Below are positions 1 through 8,922 of a stretch of DNA of 32,715 nucleotides, piece by piece. The notes beneath the pieces were generated by a model that had not been told where the DNA came from, did not search any database, and worked only from the letters and a program-made list of their open reading frames with translations. Position numbers and translations under genes: made by a program. The stretch's first letter is position 1; every line of letters begins with the position of its first letter. The stretch covers positions 1 through 32,715 of the forward strand of contig JAIMBL010000026.1 in NCBI GenBank assembly GCA_023511615.1. The letters are read 5' to 3'. The stretch is from Leptolyngbyaceae cyanobacterium HOT.MB2.61. GTDB taxonomy: Bacteria > Cyanobacteriota > Cyanobacteriia > Leptolyngbyales > Leptolyngbyaceae.

Positions 1-43
1 CTGTTTCTGTCGGTTGAAATGCAATAACATTGTCGTTACTCAT
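1..43 (-). CDS. Partial CDS, N-terminus only, unknown product
   Basis: An ATG on the minus strand at 43-41 opens a frame that runs off the left edge after 14 codons (MSNDNVIAFQPTET). An AGGA core (GAGGA) lies about 7 nt upstream, which is good ribosome-binding spacing and the main support. No stop occurs before the edge. The product cannot be recognised from 14 residues. The overlapping plus-strand frame at 30-218 has no comparable start signal. Confidence 0.45.
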   Translation of the reverse strand, partial: MSNDNVIAFQPTET

Positions 44-194
44 GGTGTATCCTCGTCTGGTCTTTTTCCTTTTCCAGCAGGATACGCCGTTTCTTCTCCT
101 TTTCTCATACACCACAAATAAACATAGCTCGCGAATCTTCATGGCTCCCTACCTTGAGGAACGGTTATTCTACCGAACTTGGCCCCTCAGCTTT

Positions 195-276
195 TATAGC
201 TGTCGCCAGGTTACTTAGAACATTGGTTTTAAGGGGGGTGGGGGGAAACCCCTAGCCAAGGGTGGAACCCCTGTGC
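195..276 (-). repeat. Dispersed structured repeat, copy A
   Basis: Read on the minus strand, this ~82-bp segment aligns almost without gaps to 31525-31608 on the plus strand. The best match is the 3' part, which both copies end with CCTGGCGACAGCTATA, preceded in both by TTAAAACCAATG. The 5' part differs in sequence but keeps two small hairpins: GGGGT/ACCC around a 3-nt loop, then GGGG-TTT-CCCC. This suggests a non-autonomous intergenic repeat family under structural constraint. No coding frame is evident. Confidence 0.7.
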
Positions 277-419
277 CCCGTCATGAGCCTGGTAACTATA
301 GAATCCTGGAAGATAAGGTGAGACTGGAGTTGATGCGCCCACAGCACCCCGATAGAGAACAGAGGGAGAATATCTTTGAGTCTGCTTTAAAGCCCTCGAA
401 TTTTGCTAAGCAGTGCCGA

Positions 420-453
420 GTGCTGAGAACTCAGTATTCACTCTTCTCAGCAC
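420..453. repeat. Inverted repeat in degenerate heptamer tract, possible 3' hairpin of the giant gene
   Basis: GTGCTGAGAA (420-429) and TTCTCAGCAC (444-453) form a perfect 10-bp inverted repeat with a 14-nt loop, 28 nt past the stop codon of the giant minus-strand gene. On the minus strand the surrounding tract reads as 7-bp units (TACTGAG, AACAGGG, TGCTGAG, AAGAGTG, AATACTG), like the other heptamer tracts here. There is no T-run, so a terminator role is only possible. Confidence 0.4.
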
Positions 454-481
454 CCTGTTCTCAGTACCCTTAAAGCACGCC

Positions 482-3400
482 TCAGCCCTCCGGATAGGAG
501 AAGATGATGGTGAAGAACTCCGTGGGTAGCGTACCGCCTGGACCTCCATCTGAAATGCTGATCTGGAAGGTATCTGTGGAACCGCCACCGAGCGATCGAT
601 AAACCACCCTTCCGGCATCAATATCTGCCTGGGTAAAGGTTTGACCACTGATCAGTGGTGTCCCATTCAACTCCAGTTGCCCAAAAGCGGCATTGGGGGC
701 GGCAACAAGTTGATAGATAATCTGACTGGGTGTATTATCCACATCCGTTACCTGAAGCACACCTGAACTAATCTCCGTTACCGATGCCACATCACCAGGA
801 ACTTCGATCGTCGGATTAGGCGTTAGCAAAACTGGCGCATCATTTGTTGGCGTGACGTTAATTTCGAGGATACGATTCAGCGTTGCGGTTCCATCGGTAA
901 CTGAATAGAAGAAGGAATCCCTATTCTCAGGCGTTTCGCTACCGTTGTGTTGGTAAGAAATCAAGCCTGTATCGATGTCTGCCTGGGTAAAGGTTTGACC
1001 ATTAACCAGAGCTACACCGCTCCGGAAGAGGGTACCAAACAGAGGTTGTGCCACTAGGGTATAGGTAAGCGGCTGGCTCTCCGGATCGCTGGTCTGTAAG
1101 GTAGACCGGGTAATGGTCGTAATGGCTCCTTCAGAGATAGTCAACGGTCCGTTGGAAACGACCAGCGGTGGATCGTTGACCGGAATAACACCAATGTTGA
1201 ACACGGTTGAACCAATATTGCCGCCAGCGCCATCGCTCACTGTGAAGGTAAAGCTGTCGCTGGTAGTTTCGCTACCGTTATGGCGGTAAGTGACACGGTT
1301 GAGGTTGACATCATTTTGAGTGAAGGTTTGACCCACGCTCAAGTTACTGCCATTTAACCGCACACTACCGCTGGTTGGCAGATTAGTTACGGTGTACCGC
1401 AGTTGGGATGCGGTGTTGTCTGGATCGGTGACCTGCAGCAAGGTACTGCTAATGGTGCCGCTCTGCCCCTCAGTGACTGATAAGGTCTGACGGCTTGCCA
1501 GTACGGGGTTATCGTTGATCGGGTTGACCCGGATATTGAACTGAGCCGTAGTGGGCTGGGGGCCACCATCGTTCACTGTGAATGTAAAGCTGTCGAGGGT
1601 GGTTTCACTGCCGTTATGAATATACCGGATCAGGTTTTGCCCAATGTCTGCTTGGGTAAAGGTGTTACCAGCCAAAAGGGTTGTTCCACTTCTGGTCAGT
1701 ACTCCGTTACTGGCGGCTGCGCCGATGGTGTAGACGATTTCCGCTGTGGTGTTGTCTACATCAGTGGTTCTCAACAAACCATTGCTGACCACCTGGCTGG
1801 CTCCTTCGTTCAGGGTCAGGGTGTTGTTAGTAACCAGAACTGGTGGGTCATTGAAGGCTGTGACGTTGATATCAACGGTACGGGTGACGGGTGTACCCGT
1901 TGCGGCCCCTGTGAAACCATTGTCATTGAGACTAACGGTTAATCGGTCGGAACCGAAGTAGTTAGGGTTGCCTCTGTAAACCAGGCTGGAGAGGGCAGCG
2001 GCGATCGCGTCAATCGTGCCTTCGTAAACGGCACTGGCAGTCCCGTTCGAGCCACTAATAGTAGTCAATCCAGCCGGATTCAGGTTCAGCGTTCCGTTAT
2101 TGACAGATAGGGTCAGCCGCACGGGGTTGGTACCAGAATCCACATCGGTCACAACGATCGCCCTGGCCCCATCAAATGTCAGATCAGTATCTTCGACCAC
2201 GGGCACTGTCCCTGTCGGAAGTGAGAGGAAGACGGGCGGGTCATTAACTGCCGTGACATTAATGCTGAGGGTCTTGGTATCGGTTAATGCACCACCAATT
2301 CCGGTGTTCCCCAGGTCATTGACTGTGATTGTTGCTTCATCCGGTCCGTTATAGTCTTGCAGTCCCTGATAGCGGAGAGTACTCAAGGCCGAGTTAACCG
2401 ATGTGCGGGTACCCGTGATGGTGATGGTAGATGTGCCAGCTCCACTGATAGTTGCAGGTGGAGTGCCGGTCCCAGCGGTAAGCGTTCCCTGGAGAACTGA
2501 TATCGTTACCTCCAGATTGCCGGGTGTGGACTCCCCAGCATCCACATCGGTAACTGAGATGCCGGATAGGGTGATGAGTCCATCCTCCGGCCCCGTACGA
2601 ACACCGGGCGTAATATTCAGAACAGGAGCATCGTTCACCGGATTGATGTTGACGGTCAGGGTTTGGGTGACCGAGAGAGGATTACTGGGTGAATTGCCCT
2701 GATCGCTGACGGTGATCCGAATCTGATCCTGACCATTGATATTGGGCTTGCCCTGATAGCTGAACGTACTCAACGTAGCGTTCAGATCTGCCAGTCTGCC
2801 AGTAAGGGTGACACCATTGCTGTTGTTGCCAGTGACGACCACACTTCCGGTTGGGCTGAAGCCGAGGTTGCCACCTGTTGCGGCTCCGCTGGGACCTAAG
2901 GCCGTCAGGGTCACCCGCAGATTACCATTCCCAGCATCGACATCGTTAATGCTGACACCAGGGATGCCAATGGTGGCATCTTCATCCACCACTTGCGTAC
3001 CTGGCAGGGTCAGGGTTGGAGCGTCGTTGATGGCCGTCACGTTGATCGTGAAGGTCTGAGTGGGTGAGGTATTGACCCCACCGTTATCGATGCCACCGCT
3101 GTCGCGCAGCCTGACCGTCACAATGGCGATCCCGTTAGCATCCTGGGCCAGGGCATAGCTAAGGGTGCCGTTCGGGGCGATCGTGGGTTGGCCAGTGGTG
3201 GTAAACAGGGATGGGTTGTTGTTGGCCACGATGAAGCTGACCGTCTGGTTCGACTCGTTCGGTGGTAGAGGTGTACCCGGTCCCGGACTGATGTTCGTTG
3301 CCCACAGTACCGACTGGGGTGGAGCATCTTCGGCCACCGTAATGTTGGAACCGGGGGTGAAGGTCGGCGCATCGTTCACCGGGTTAACTGTAATGGTGAA

Positions 3401-6400
3401 GATGTAGTCATCCGAGGTATCATCACCGCCGAGGGTGGTTCCACCGCTATCTTGCAAGCTAACCGTTACCGTTGCTGTTCCAAACGCATTGTCAGCCGGG
3501 GTGTAAATCAAATTGCCCGTGTTCGGGTCAATGGTGGGTTGCCCAGCGGTTGTGAACAGGTCAGGGTTGGAGTTGCTGACAATGAAGCTGAGGCTCTGGT
3601 TGGATTCATTCGCCGGACCACGGGAAATATTGGTTGCCCAACCGTTGACAGTCTGGGTTCCCGCATCCTCATTCACCACCTGGTTCGGACCGCCAGTAAA
3701 GGTCGGAGCGTCATTCACTGGACGCACATTGACAGGGATAGTGCGCGTGACGCTCTGAGCACCAGGAGCACCTGTTGCACCCTGGTCGTTCACCGTGATA
3801 GTAATGGTGTCACTGCCATTGTAATCTGGGTTGCCCCGATAGACCAGGTTTGACAGGACGTTTCGGACGCTGGCGATCGCCCCTTGAATCGTCAGGTTGC
3901 TAGCTCCGTTGGTGCTGCTAATAAAGGTTACTCCAGCCGTTGAAGCCAGACTCAGGGTACCATTTTGGGCAGACAGAATGGCTCTCACCGGGCTGCCACC
4001 CGAATCAATATCGGTGGTTTCAATACCGGTGATGGTCAGTGGTGTATCTTCGATCGCAGGCAGAGTGGTCGTTGGAACCGTTAGGGTCGGTCCATCATTG
4101 ACAGCCGCAACCGTAATATTGATCGTACCGTTGGTAGTATTCGTTCCGTCACTGGCTGAAACAACCAGAGCATCAGGACCGCTGAATTCGCTGGCAGGAG
4201 TGTAGATCAGATTATCGAGGGCCGTTTCAACCGCCGTAACCGAGCCTGTCACCGTCACACTGGAAGAATTATTGTTGGTGACCCCAGCTCCGGAGTTCAC
4301 GGTAATGATGCCGTTGGCAACCGTCAGCGTCACAGTGATTGGGTCATTTTCGGCATCGCTGAGCCGAATTCGGTTGGCATTGGAGAAGGTGAGCTGGGTG
4401 TCCTCATCCATAGTTTGAGCCCCGGGCAATGTTAGTGCGGGTGCATCGTTGACGGGAGTGACGCTAATGTTAAATGTGGTCAGGGAAAGATTCCCCGTCG
4501 AACCATCGGAAGCGGTGAAGGCAAAACTATCGCTGGTGGTTTCGCTACCGTCATGACGGTAAGAAAGCTGCCCACTGTTAATGTCTCCCTGAGTAAAAGT
4601 CTGTCCGACTGCTAATGGCGTCGTTCCCAACAACAGGGTGCCGCGGTCAGGAAGATCGCCGAGGGTGTAGGTAACATCATTCGGACCATCGGGGTCAGTC
4701 ACCAACAGAGCAGTGCTGGCGATCGCAGACGAAGCTCCTTCAGATAGAGTCAGACCTGTATTCAGCGAAACTCTGGGTGGGTCATTGACCGGAGTGATGG
4801 TGATGTTGAAGGTATTGGGTCCAACCGCTGGGGAAATGACCCCATCCGAAAGGGTGAAGCTGAAACTATCTGAAACAGTCTCACTGCCGTTATGGGAATA
4901 CCGTAGTTGTCCACTGTTAATATCCGCCTGGGTAAACGTGGTGACCACGCTGCTACCCAGCAGCAATGTGCCACTGGTCGGAGCCGAGGTGACGGAGTAA
5001 ACCAGGCTGGCTGGTAGCGGGTTGTCGTTATCTGTAGCGAGCAGAGAGCCATTGCTAATTTGAACCAATCCGCCTTCCAGCAAACTGACTCCACCGTTGT
5101 TAACCAATACGGGTGCATCATTAACGGGTGTTACATTGATGCTGAAGGTCGTCAGCGACAGGATGCCCGTTGCGGTGCCATCGGAGGCGGTAAAGGTGAA
5201 GCGATCGCTCGTCGTTTCGCTGTCATCGTGAATGTAGGAAAGCTGTCCATTCGCAATGTCACCCTGCGTAAAGGTTTGCCCACCGGTTAACGGCGTGCTT
5301 CCCAAGAGTAAAGTCCCTCGTGTAGGCAGACTGTTAATGGTGTAAGTGACAGGGCTGGGGCCATCGGGGTCAGTCACCAACAGCGCGGTATCGCTGATGG
5401 TTGAAGAAGTCCCTTCGGAGAGGGTCAACCCGGTATTAAGGGAAACTCTAGGGGCATCGTTGACGGGAGCGATCGCAATATTAAAGACATTCGGGCCCAG
5501 CGGTGCCCCAATCACTCCATCCGTAATCGTAAAGCTGAAGGTATCAGAAACCGACTCACCCCCATTGTGGGAGTACCGCAGTTGACCACTGTTCACATCC
5601 GCCTGAGTAAAGGTTGTCACGGGATTTATACCCAGAAACAGGGTACCGTTGGTGGGTGCAGAAGTAACCGAGTACACCAGGCTGGCCGGAGGCGGATTGT
5701 CATTGTCAGTAATTTGCAAAACGCTATTGCTAATCAAGAATGTGCCGCCTTCTGACAGAGAGGCTCCGGTATTCGTCGCCAGCACAGGGGCATCATTGGC
5801 TGGAGTCACCGTGATGCTGAAGGTGGCCGTTGGAATCGCACTGCTAGAGCCGTCTGATGCTGTAAAGGTAAAGCTGTCTGTCAGCGGCGATTCAGAACCA
5901 TTATGTTGATAGGTAATTCGACCCAGGTTATCGATATCGTCCTGGGTAAAGGTTTGACCCACGCTTAAAGGTGTGCCAAACCGATTGAGAGTACCACGAG
6001 TTGGCGTACTGAGGAGAGTATAAACGAGCTGGGGTGGCGGGTTGTCCTGGTCTGTAATGCGCAGCAAGGTGTTACCAATTACAGCCGTGGTACCTTCAGT
6101 CACGTTCAGTCCAGCATTTGTTGCCAGGACTGGGACAAAGTTGGTTCGGTTGACTGTGATATTGAAAGTGGCAGGGCTTCCAGCAGGAATGGTATTAACC
6201 CCATCGGTTACCGTAAAGGTAAAGCTGTCACTATTGGTATTGCTGCCATCGTGGTCGTAGGAAACGGTGCCGTTGTTGATATCAGCCTGGGTGAAAGTGT
6301 TGGTTTGGGTACCATCACGATAGAGAGTACCTCTGGCAGGTCCGGTGACGACAGTGTAGACCACCTGATCCGGCAGGGTCAGAAATTCGGCATCCGTGGC

Positions 6401-8710
6401 CGTCAGTAAGGTTGAGGTAATCCTGGCAGTCGCGTCCTGGCTCACCGTCAGCCCCAGATTCGTTGTCAGAACAGGGGCATCATTCACCGGAGCGACATTG
6501 ATACTGAAGGTGGTCAGCGGCGGAGTCAGGGTGCCTCCGGCACCATCTGAGACCGTAAATACAAAGGTGTCGTTAGTTGTCTCGCTACCGTTGTGACTAT
6601 ACCGCAACCGCGTACTGCTATTGATATCAGCCTGGGTAAAGGTGCTGCCAGCCGAGAGGGTTGTTCCATTCAGCACCAGGCTGCCATTGGCCGGCGGGCT
6701 ATTGAGGCTGTAGACAATTTGCGAGGCCAGTTGCTGTTCAATGTCGGTGACCAACAAGCTATTGCTGGTCAGAACAGTTGCCTGTCCTTCAGTAACTGCA
6801 AGGACCGTATTGCTGACCAAAATAGGCGGATCATTGACCGGAACGATATTAATGGTGAAGGTTGTGTTTCCAATGGTTCCACCTACACCATCGGAAACGC
6901 TAAAGATGAAATTGTCAATCAGAGTTTCTGAGCCATCCTGGGTGTAGGACAATCTACCTGCATTGATATCGGCCTGAGTAAAGGTGCTACCTGCGATGAT
7001 GGCAGCACCGCTCAAACTGAGATTGCCGCGATCGGGCGGATCGACCAGCGTATAGGTAACTTGATCGGCAGAATTGTTATCGTCTGTGACAAGCAGCAGC
7101 GTACTGGCAATTGTCTGCGTGCCGCCCTCACTCAAAGTTAGATTGCTCTTAGTTGCCAAAACGGGCAGGTTGTTTGCCTCTATGTTTAACTCATAGAAAC
7201 TGGCCTCATTGGTTTTGGGGAAAATCCGAATAAAGTAGTTACCCGGATCGAGGTTGGCCGAGATGTTTTCTGGTGCACCCCCTGGATTAGTTGATTGCAG
7301 TGGACTTCCACCAATGACAACGGGATTGCCTATTGAGTCAAGAATTTGAATATCCAGGTCGCCATCTAAGTTCGTGCCGCTGAGACCAGTCAGGGAAAGA
7401 TTCAGGCTAGTGGGGCTACCCAGGAAGAAGCGGTAAAAATCGACTGGATCAGTACTATCAATAGAGTCTCGATAAAAACCATTGCCATTCAATGGACCGA
7501 TAGAGAAACCAGAGGCCCCAGTATTGCCAGCGAGATCGACTCGGGTTGGCGGCAGGTAACGGATGAAAGGAGCCGTTGCCTGGTAATTTAGATCAAGGAC
7601 TGAGACAATATTGGTGAATCCGGCAAAGGTTGTGCCATTTAAGAACCAGACAACATTTTCACCCGTGGCAACGTTACGGAAGAGGATGTCGGGTTTACCG
7701 TCGAAGTTGTAATCGCCCGTGCCTTGAATCTGGTATCTCAAGTCTGGTGCGGCGGGCAGTTCGACGGTTGACACCCGCGCGGTTCCGTTCATCAGCCAGA
7801 TGATATTGCCACCGCCACCGGGAGTGTAATCTCGGAATAAAAGGTCGATGTTGCCATCGTTGTTAAAATCGGCTGTTCCCTGGAGACGGAAGTTGGTGTT
7901 GGGCAGGGACTCAAGTTCGGCGAAGCCACCCGTAAATACCGGGCCGTTCATAAACCAGACCACATTTTGGCCAGTGGCATAGTTTCGCCAGACAAGGTCG
8001 TTTTTGCCATCTTTATTGAGGTCAGCAATTCCGTTAATTTGCCAGTTGAGATCCCCGTTGGGCGGCAGAATGACCGCTGAAGTTAATGCGGCTCCATTCA
8101 TGAGCCAGATGCTGTTTTCTCCGGTGCGGTAGTTGCGCCAAACCACGTCAGCATCGCCATCGCCATCCATATCCCCCGTTGCCTGAACTGTCCAGGCAAG
8201 ATCAGGGGCTGTGGTTGTAAAAGCAAACGATGCCAAGTTTGCCCCCTCCATGAACCAGACAGAGTTTTCACCCGTTGCATAGTTACGCCAGAAAATATCT
8301 GAACGGGCATTACTGTTTGCAGTAACGATGAGGGAGTAGTTAGTGCTGGGGGTCGTGAGCGGGTCTAATGGGTTGGTGGCAGGACCCGGAGAAACATGAA
8401 TATAGTAGGTACCTGCGTCCAGGACGGCGCTGAGCGCTTCAGGGAGTGTTCCTGAATTGAAGGAACTGAGGGCAGCGCCGCCTGCAACGACAACAGCTCC
8501 CGAACTATTGAGGACTTCAACATTTGCGTCTGCACTGAGCCCCCCTAAAACCAGGGTAAAACTGCTGCTTCTGGTAAGCGTGAATCGGTAGTAGTCGCTC
8601 GCATCCAGAACGCTATTTTCTAGCCCAACAAATTCTTGAAAGGTTTGTGAACTGGCAATAGGAAATATCGTCTTTGCAGTGGCAAAAGTATTACCAACAG
8701 TATCAGGCAT
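482..8710 (-). CDS. Giant modular surface/secreted protein (PPC, FG-GAP/VCBS, CSPG and cadherin-like repeats)
   Basis: The product is 2,742 residues. Domains in order: a PPC-like beta-sandwich (about 1-133); five FG-GAP/VCBS-like repeats (about 137-385), each with a (V/I)W(F/L)-(M/L)(N/E)G core, four preceded by calcium-type DxDxDGxxD loops such as DMDGDGDAD; a second PPC-like domain (about 390-512); eight CSPG-type repeats with an FTQ-D-(I/V) signature (about 515-1422); seven cadherin-like repeats with EDxx starts and P(V/I)ND ends (about 1422-2288); and four more CSPG repeats to the C-terminus. No Sec signal peptide and no RTX nonapeptides are visible, so export may use a type I system or another route (inference). 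Such architecture is typical of extracellular adhesion or matrix proteins. The ATG has no clear ribosome-binding site. Many antisense frames in this span are shadows of the repetitive coding sequence. Confidence 0.93.
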   Translation of the reverse strand: MPDTVGNTFATAKTIFPIASSQTFQEFVGLENSVLDASDYYRFTLTRSSSFTLVLGGLSADANVEVLNSSGAVVVAGGAALSSFNSGTLPEALSAVLDAGTYYIHVSPGPATNPLDPLTTPSTNYSLIVTANSNARSDIFWRNYATGENSVWFMEGANLASFAFTTTAPDLAWTVQATGDMDGDGDADVVWRNYRTGENSIWLMNGAALTSAVILPPNGDLNWQINGIADLNKDGKNDLVWRNYATGQNVVWFMNGPVFTGGFAELESLPNTNFRLQGTADFNNDGNIDLLFRDYTPGGGGNIIWLMNGTARVSTVELPAAPDLRYQIQGTGDYNFDGKPDILFRNVATGENVVWFLNGTTFAGFTNIVSVLDLNYQATAPFIRYLPPTRVDLAGNTGASGFSIGPLNGNGFYRDSIDSTDPVDFYRFFLGSPTSLNLSLTGLSGTNLDGDLDIQILDSIGNPVVIGGSPLQSTNPGGAPENISANLDPGNYFIRIFPKTNEASFYELNIEANNLPVLATKSNLTLSEGGTQTIASTLLLVTDDNNSADQVTYTLVDPPDRGNLSLSGAAIIAGSTFTQADINAGRLSYTQDGSETLIDNFIFSVSDGVGGTIGNTTFTINIVPVNDPPILVSNTVLAVTEGQATVLTSNSLLVTDIEQQLASQIVYSLNSPPANGSLVLNGTTLSAGSTFTQADINSSTRLRYSHNGSETTNDTFVFTVSDGAGGTLTPPLTTFSINVAPVNDAPVLTTNLGLTVSQDATARITSTLLTATDAEFLTLPDQVVYTVVTGPARGTLYRDGTQTNTFTQADINNGTVSYDHDGSNTNSDSFTFTVTDGVNTIPAGSPATFNITVNRTNFVPVLATNAGLNVTEGTTAVIGNTLLRITDQDNPPPQLVYTLLSTPTRGTLNRFGTPLSVGQTFTQDDIDNLGRITYQHNGSESPLTDSFTFTASDGSSSAIPTATFSITVTPANDAPVLATNTGASLSEGGTFLISNSVLQITDNDNPPPASLVYSVTSAPTNGTLFLGINPVTTFTQADVNSGQLRYSHNGGESVSDTFSFTITDGVIGAPLGPNVFNIAIAPVNDAPRVSLNTGLTLSEGTSSTISDTALLVTDPDGPSPVTYTINSLPTRGTLLLGSTPLTGGQTFTQGDIANGQLSYIHDDSETTSDRFTFTASDGTATGILSLTTFSINVTPVNDAPVLVNNGGVSLLEGGLVQISNGSLLATDNDNPLPASLVYSVTSAPTSGTLLLGSSVVTTFTQADINSGQLRYSHNGSETVSDSFSFTLSDGVISPAVGPNTFNITITPVNDPPRVSLNTGLTLSEGASSAIASTALLVTDPDGPNDVTYTLGDLPDRGTLLLGTTPLAVGQTFTQGDINSGQLSYRHDGSETTSDSFAFTASDGSTGNLSLTTFNISVTPVNDAPALTLPGAQTMDEDTQLTFSNANRIRLSDAENDPITVTLTVANGIITVNSGAGVTNNNSSSVTVTGSVTAVETALDNLIYTPASEFSGPDALVVSASDGTNTTNGTINITVAAVNDGPTLTVPTTTLPAIEDTPLTITGIETTDIDSGGSPVRAILSAQNGTLSLASTAGVTFISSTNGASNLTIQGAIASVRNVLSNLVYRGNPDYNGSDTITITVNDQGATGAPGAQSVTRTIPVNVRPVNDAPTFTGGPNQVVNEDAGTQTVNGWATNISRGPANESNQSLSFIVSNSNPDLFTTAGQPTIDPNTGNLIYTPADNAFGTATVTVSLQDSGGTTLGGDDTSDDYIFTITVNPVNDAPTFTPGSNITVAEDAPPQSVLWATNISPGPGTPLPPNESNQTVSFIVANNNPSLFTTTGQPTIAPNGTLSYALAQDANGIAIVTVRLRDSGGIDNGGVNTSPTQTFTINVTAINDAPTLTLPGTQVVDEDATIGIPGVSINDVDAGNGNLRVTLTALGPSGAATGGNLGFSPTGSVVVTGNNSNGVTLTGRLADLNATLSTFSYQGKPNINGQDQIRITVSDQGNSPSNPLSVTQTLTVNINPVNDAPVLNITPGVRTGPEDGLITLSGISVTDVDAGESTPGNLEVTISVLQGTLTAGTGTPPATISGAGTSTITITGTRTSVNSALSTLRYQGLQDYNGPDEATITVNDLGNTGIGGALTDTKTLSINVTAVNDPPVFLSLPTGTVPVVEDTDLTFDGARAIVVTDVDSGTNPVRLTLSVNNGTLNLNPAGLTTISGSNGTASAVYEGTIDAIAAALSSLVYRGNPNYFGSDRLTVSLNDNGFTGAATGTPVTRTVDINVTAFNDPPVLVTNNTLTLNEGASQVVSNGLLRTTDVDNTTAEIVYTIGAAASNGVLTRSGTTLLAGNTFTQADIGQNLIRYIHNGSETTLDSFTFTVNDGGPQPTTAQFNIRVNPINDNPVLASRQTLSVTEGQSGTISSTLLQVTDPDNTASQLRYTVTNLPTSGSVRLNGSNLSVGQTFTQNDVNLNRVTYRHNGSETTSDSFTFTVSDGAGGNIGSTVFNIGVIPVNDPPLVVSNGPLTISEGAITTITRSTLQTSDPESQPLTYTLVAQPLFGTLFRSGVALVNGQTFTQADIDTGLISYQHNGSETPENRDSFFYSVTDGTATLNRILEINVTPTNDAPVLLTPNPTIEVPGDVASVTEISSGVLQVTDVDNTPSQIIYQLVAAPNAAFGQLELNGTPLISGQTFTQADIDAGRVVYRSLGGGSTDTFQISISDGGPGGTLPTEFFTIIFSYPEG
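4446..5795 (-). repeat. Two-domain super-repeat inside the giant gene
   Basis: CSPG repeats 5 and 6 (about 5795-5122) and repeats 7 and 8 (about 5121-4446) form two tandem units of roughly 675 bp. Repeat 5 resembles 7 more than 6: both share SLVYSVTSAP and VTTFTQAD. Repeat 6 resembles 8: both share RVSLNTGLTLSEG and FTQGDI. The pattern implies duplication of a two-domain block rather than of single domains. Boundaries are approximate. Confidence 0.75.
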
Positions 8711-8741
8711 TGCTATGACCCCAACAATGGCATTGCTATGA
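8706..8741 (-). repeat. 13-bp direct repeat duplicating the start context of the giant gene
   Basis: The minus-strand sequence TCATAGCAATGCC, which contains the start codon at 8710-8708, occurs again 23 bp upstream (8729-8741). The upstream ATG is out of frame and stops after six codons (MPLLGS), overlapping the real start context. This may be a recent small duplication or an accidental upstream reading frame. No ribosome-binding site precedes either ATG. Confidence 0.6.
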
Positions 8742-8922
8742 TGCCCTCTAAGTACATAGCTACTAACAAAATTCTTAGAACTTTACAAAAAATTTGATTT
8801 TTCCAAAAAAATCAGGGTAATTACGGAGATGCGATCGCTCCGCGGCGCAAGAACCTGATTCAGACTCAGAACGAAAATGAAGCCAATCGCTGCCAACACC
8901 CTCCCCGCTCAACCACTCACAA

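Larger units (their letters stand above)
44..481. other. Intergenic region with a dispersed repeat and a heptamer-like inverted repeat
   Basis: This 438-bp spacer separates the 3' end of the giant modular gene from the start of the partial gene at the left edge, both on the minus strand. It holds a structured dispersed repeat (195-276) and an inverted repeat built of degenerate heptamers (420-453). The first ~60 bases carry the ribosome-binding site of the edge gene. The short frames at 30-218 and 273-473 have no start signal or recognisable product. I see no other gene. Confidence 0.6.

Noticed and set aside
30-218. 62-codon plus-strand frame at the left edge
   Set aside because: It overlaps the better-supported minus-strand start at 43 and encodes a low-complexity product with no ribosome-binding site.
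482-1200. RTX calcium-binding nonapeptides at the C-terminus of the giant protein
   Set aside because: I looked for GGxGxDxxx repeats and found none; the C-terminus is CSPG-type repeat to the end.
1616-6947. Many plus-strand open frames of 60-130 codons opposite the giant gene
   Set aside because: They are antisense shadows of a repetitive coding sequence; their products show the same low-complexity repeats and have no ribosome-binding sites.
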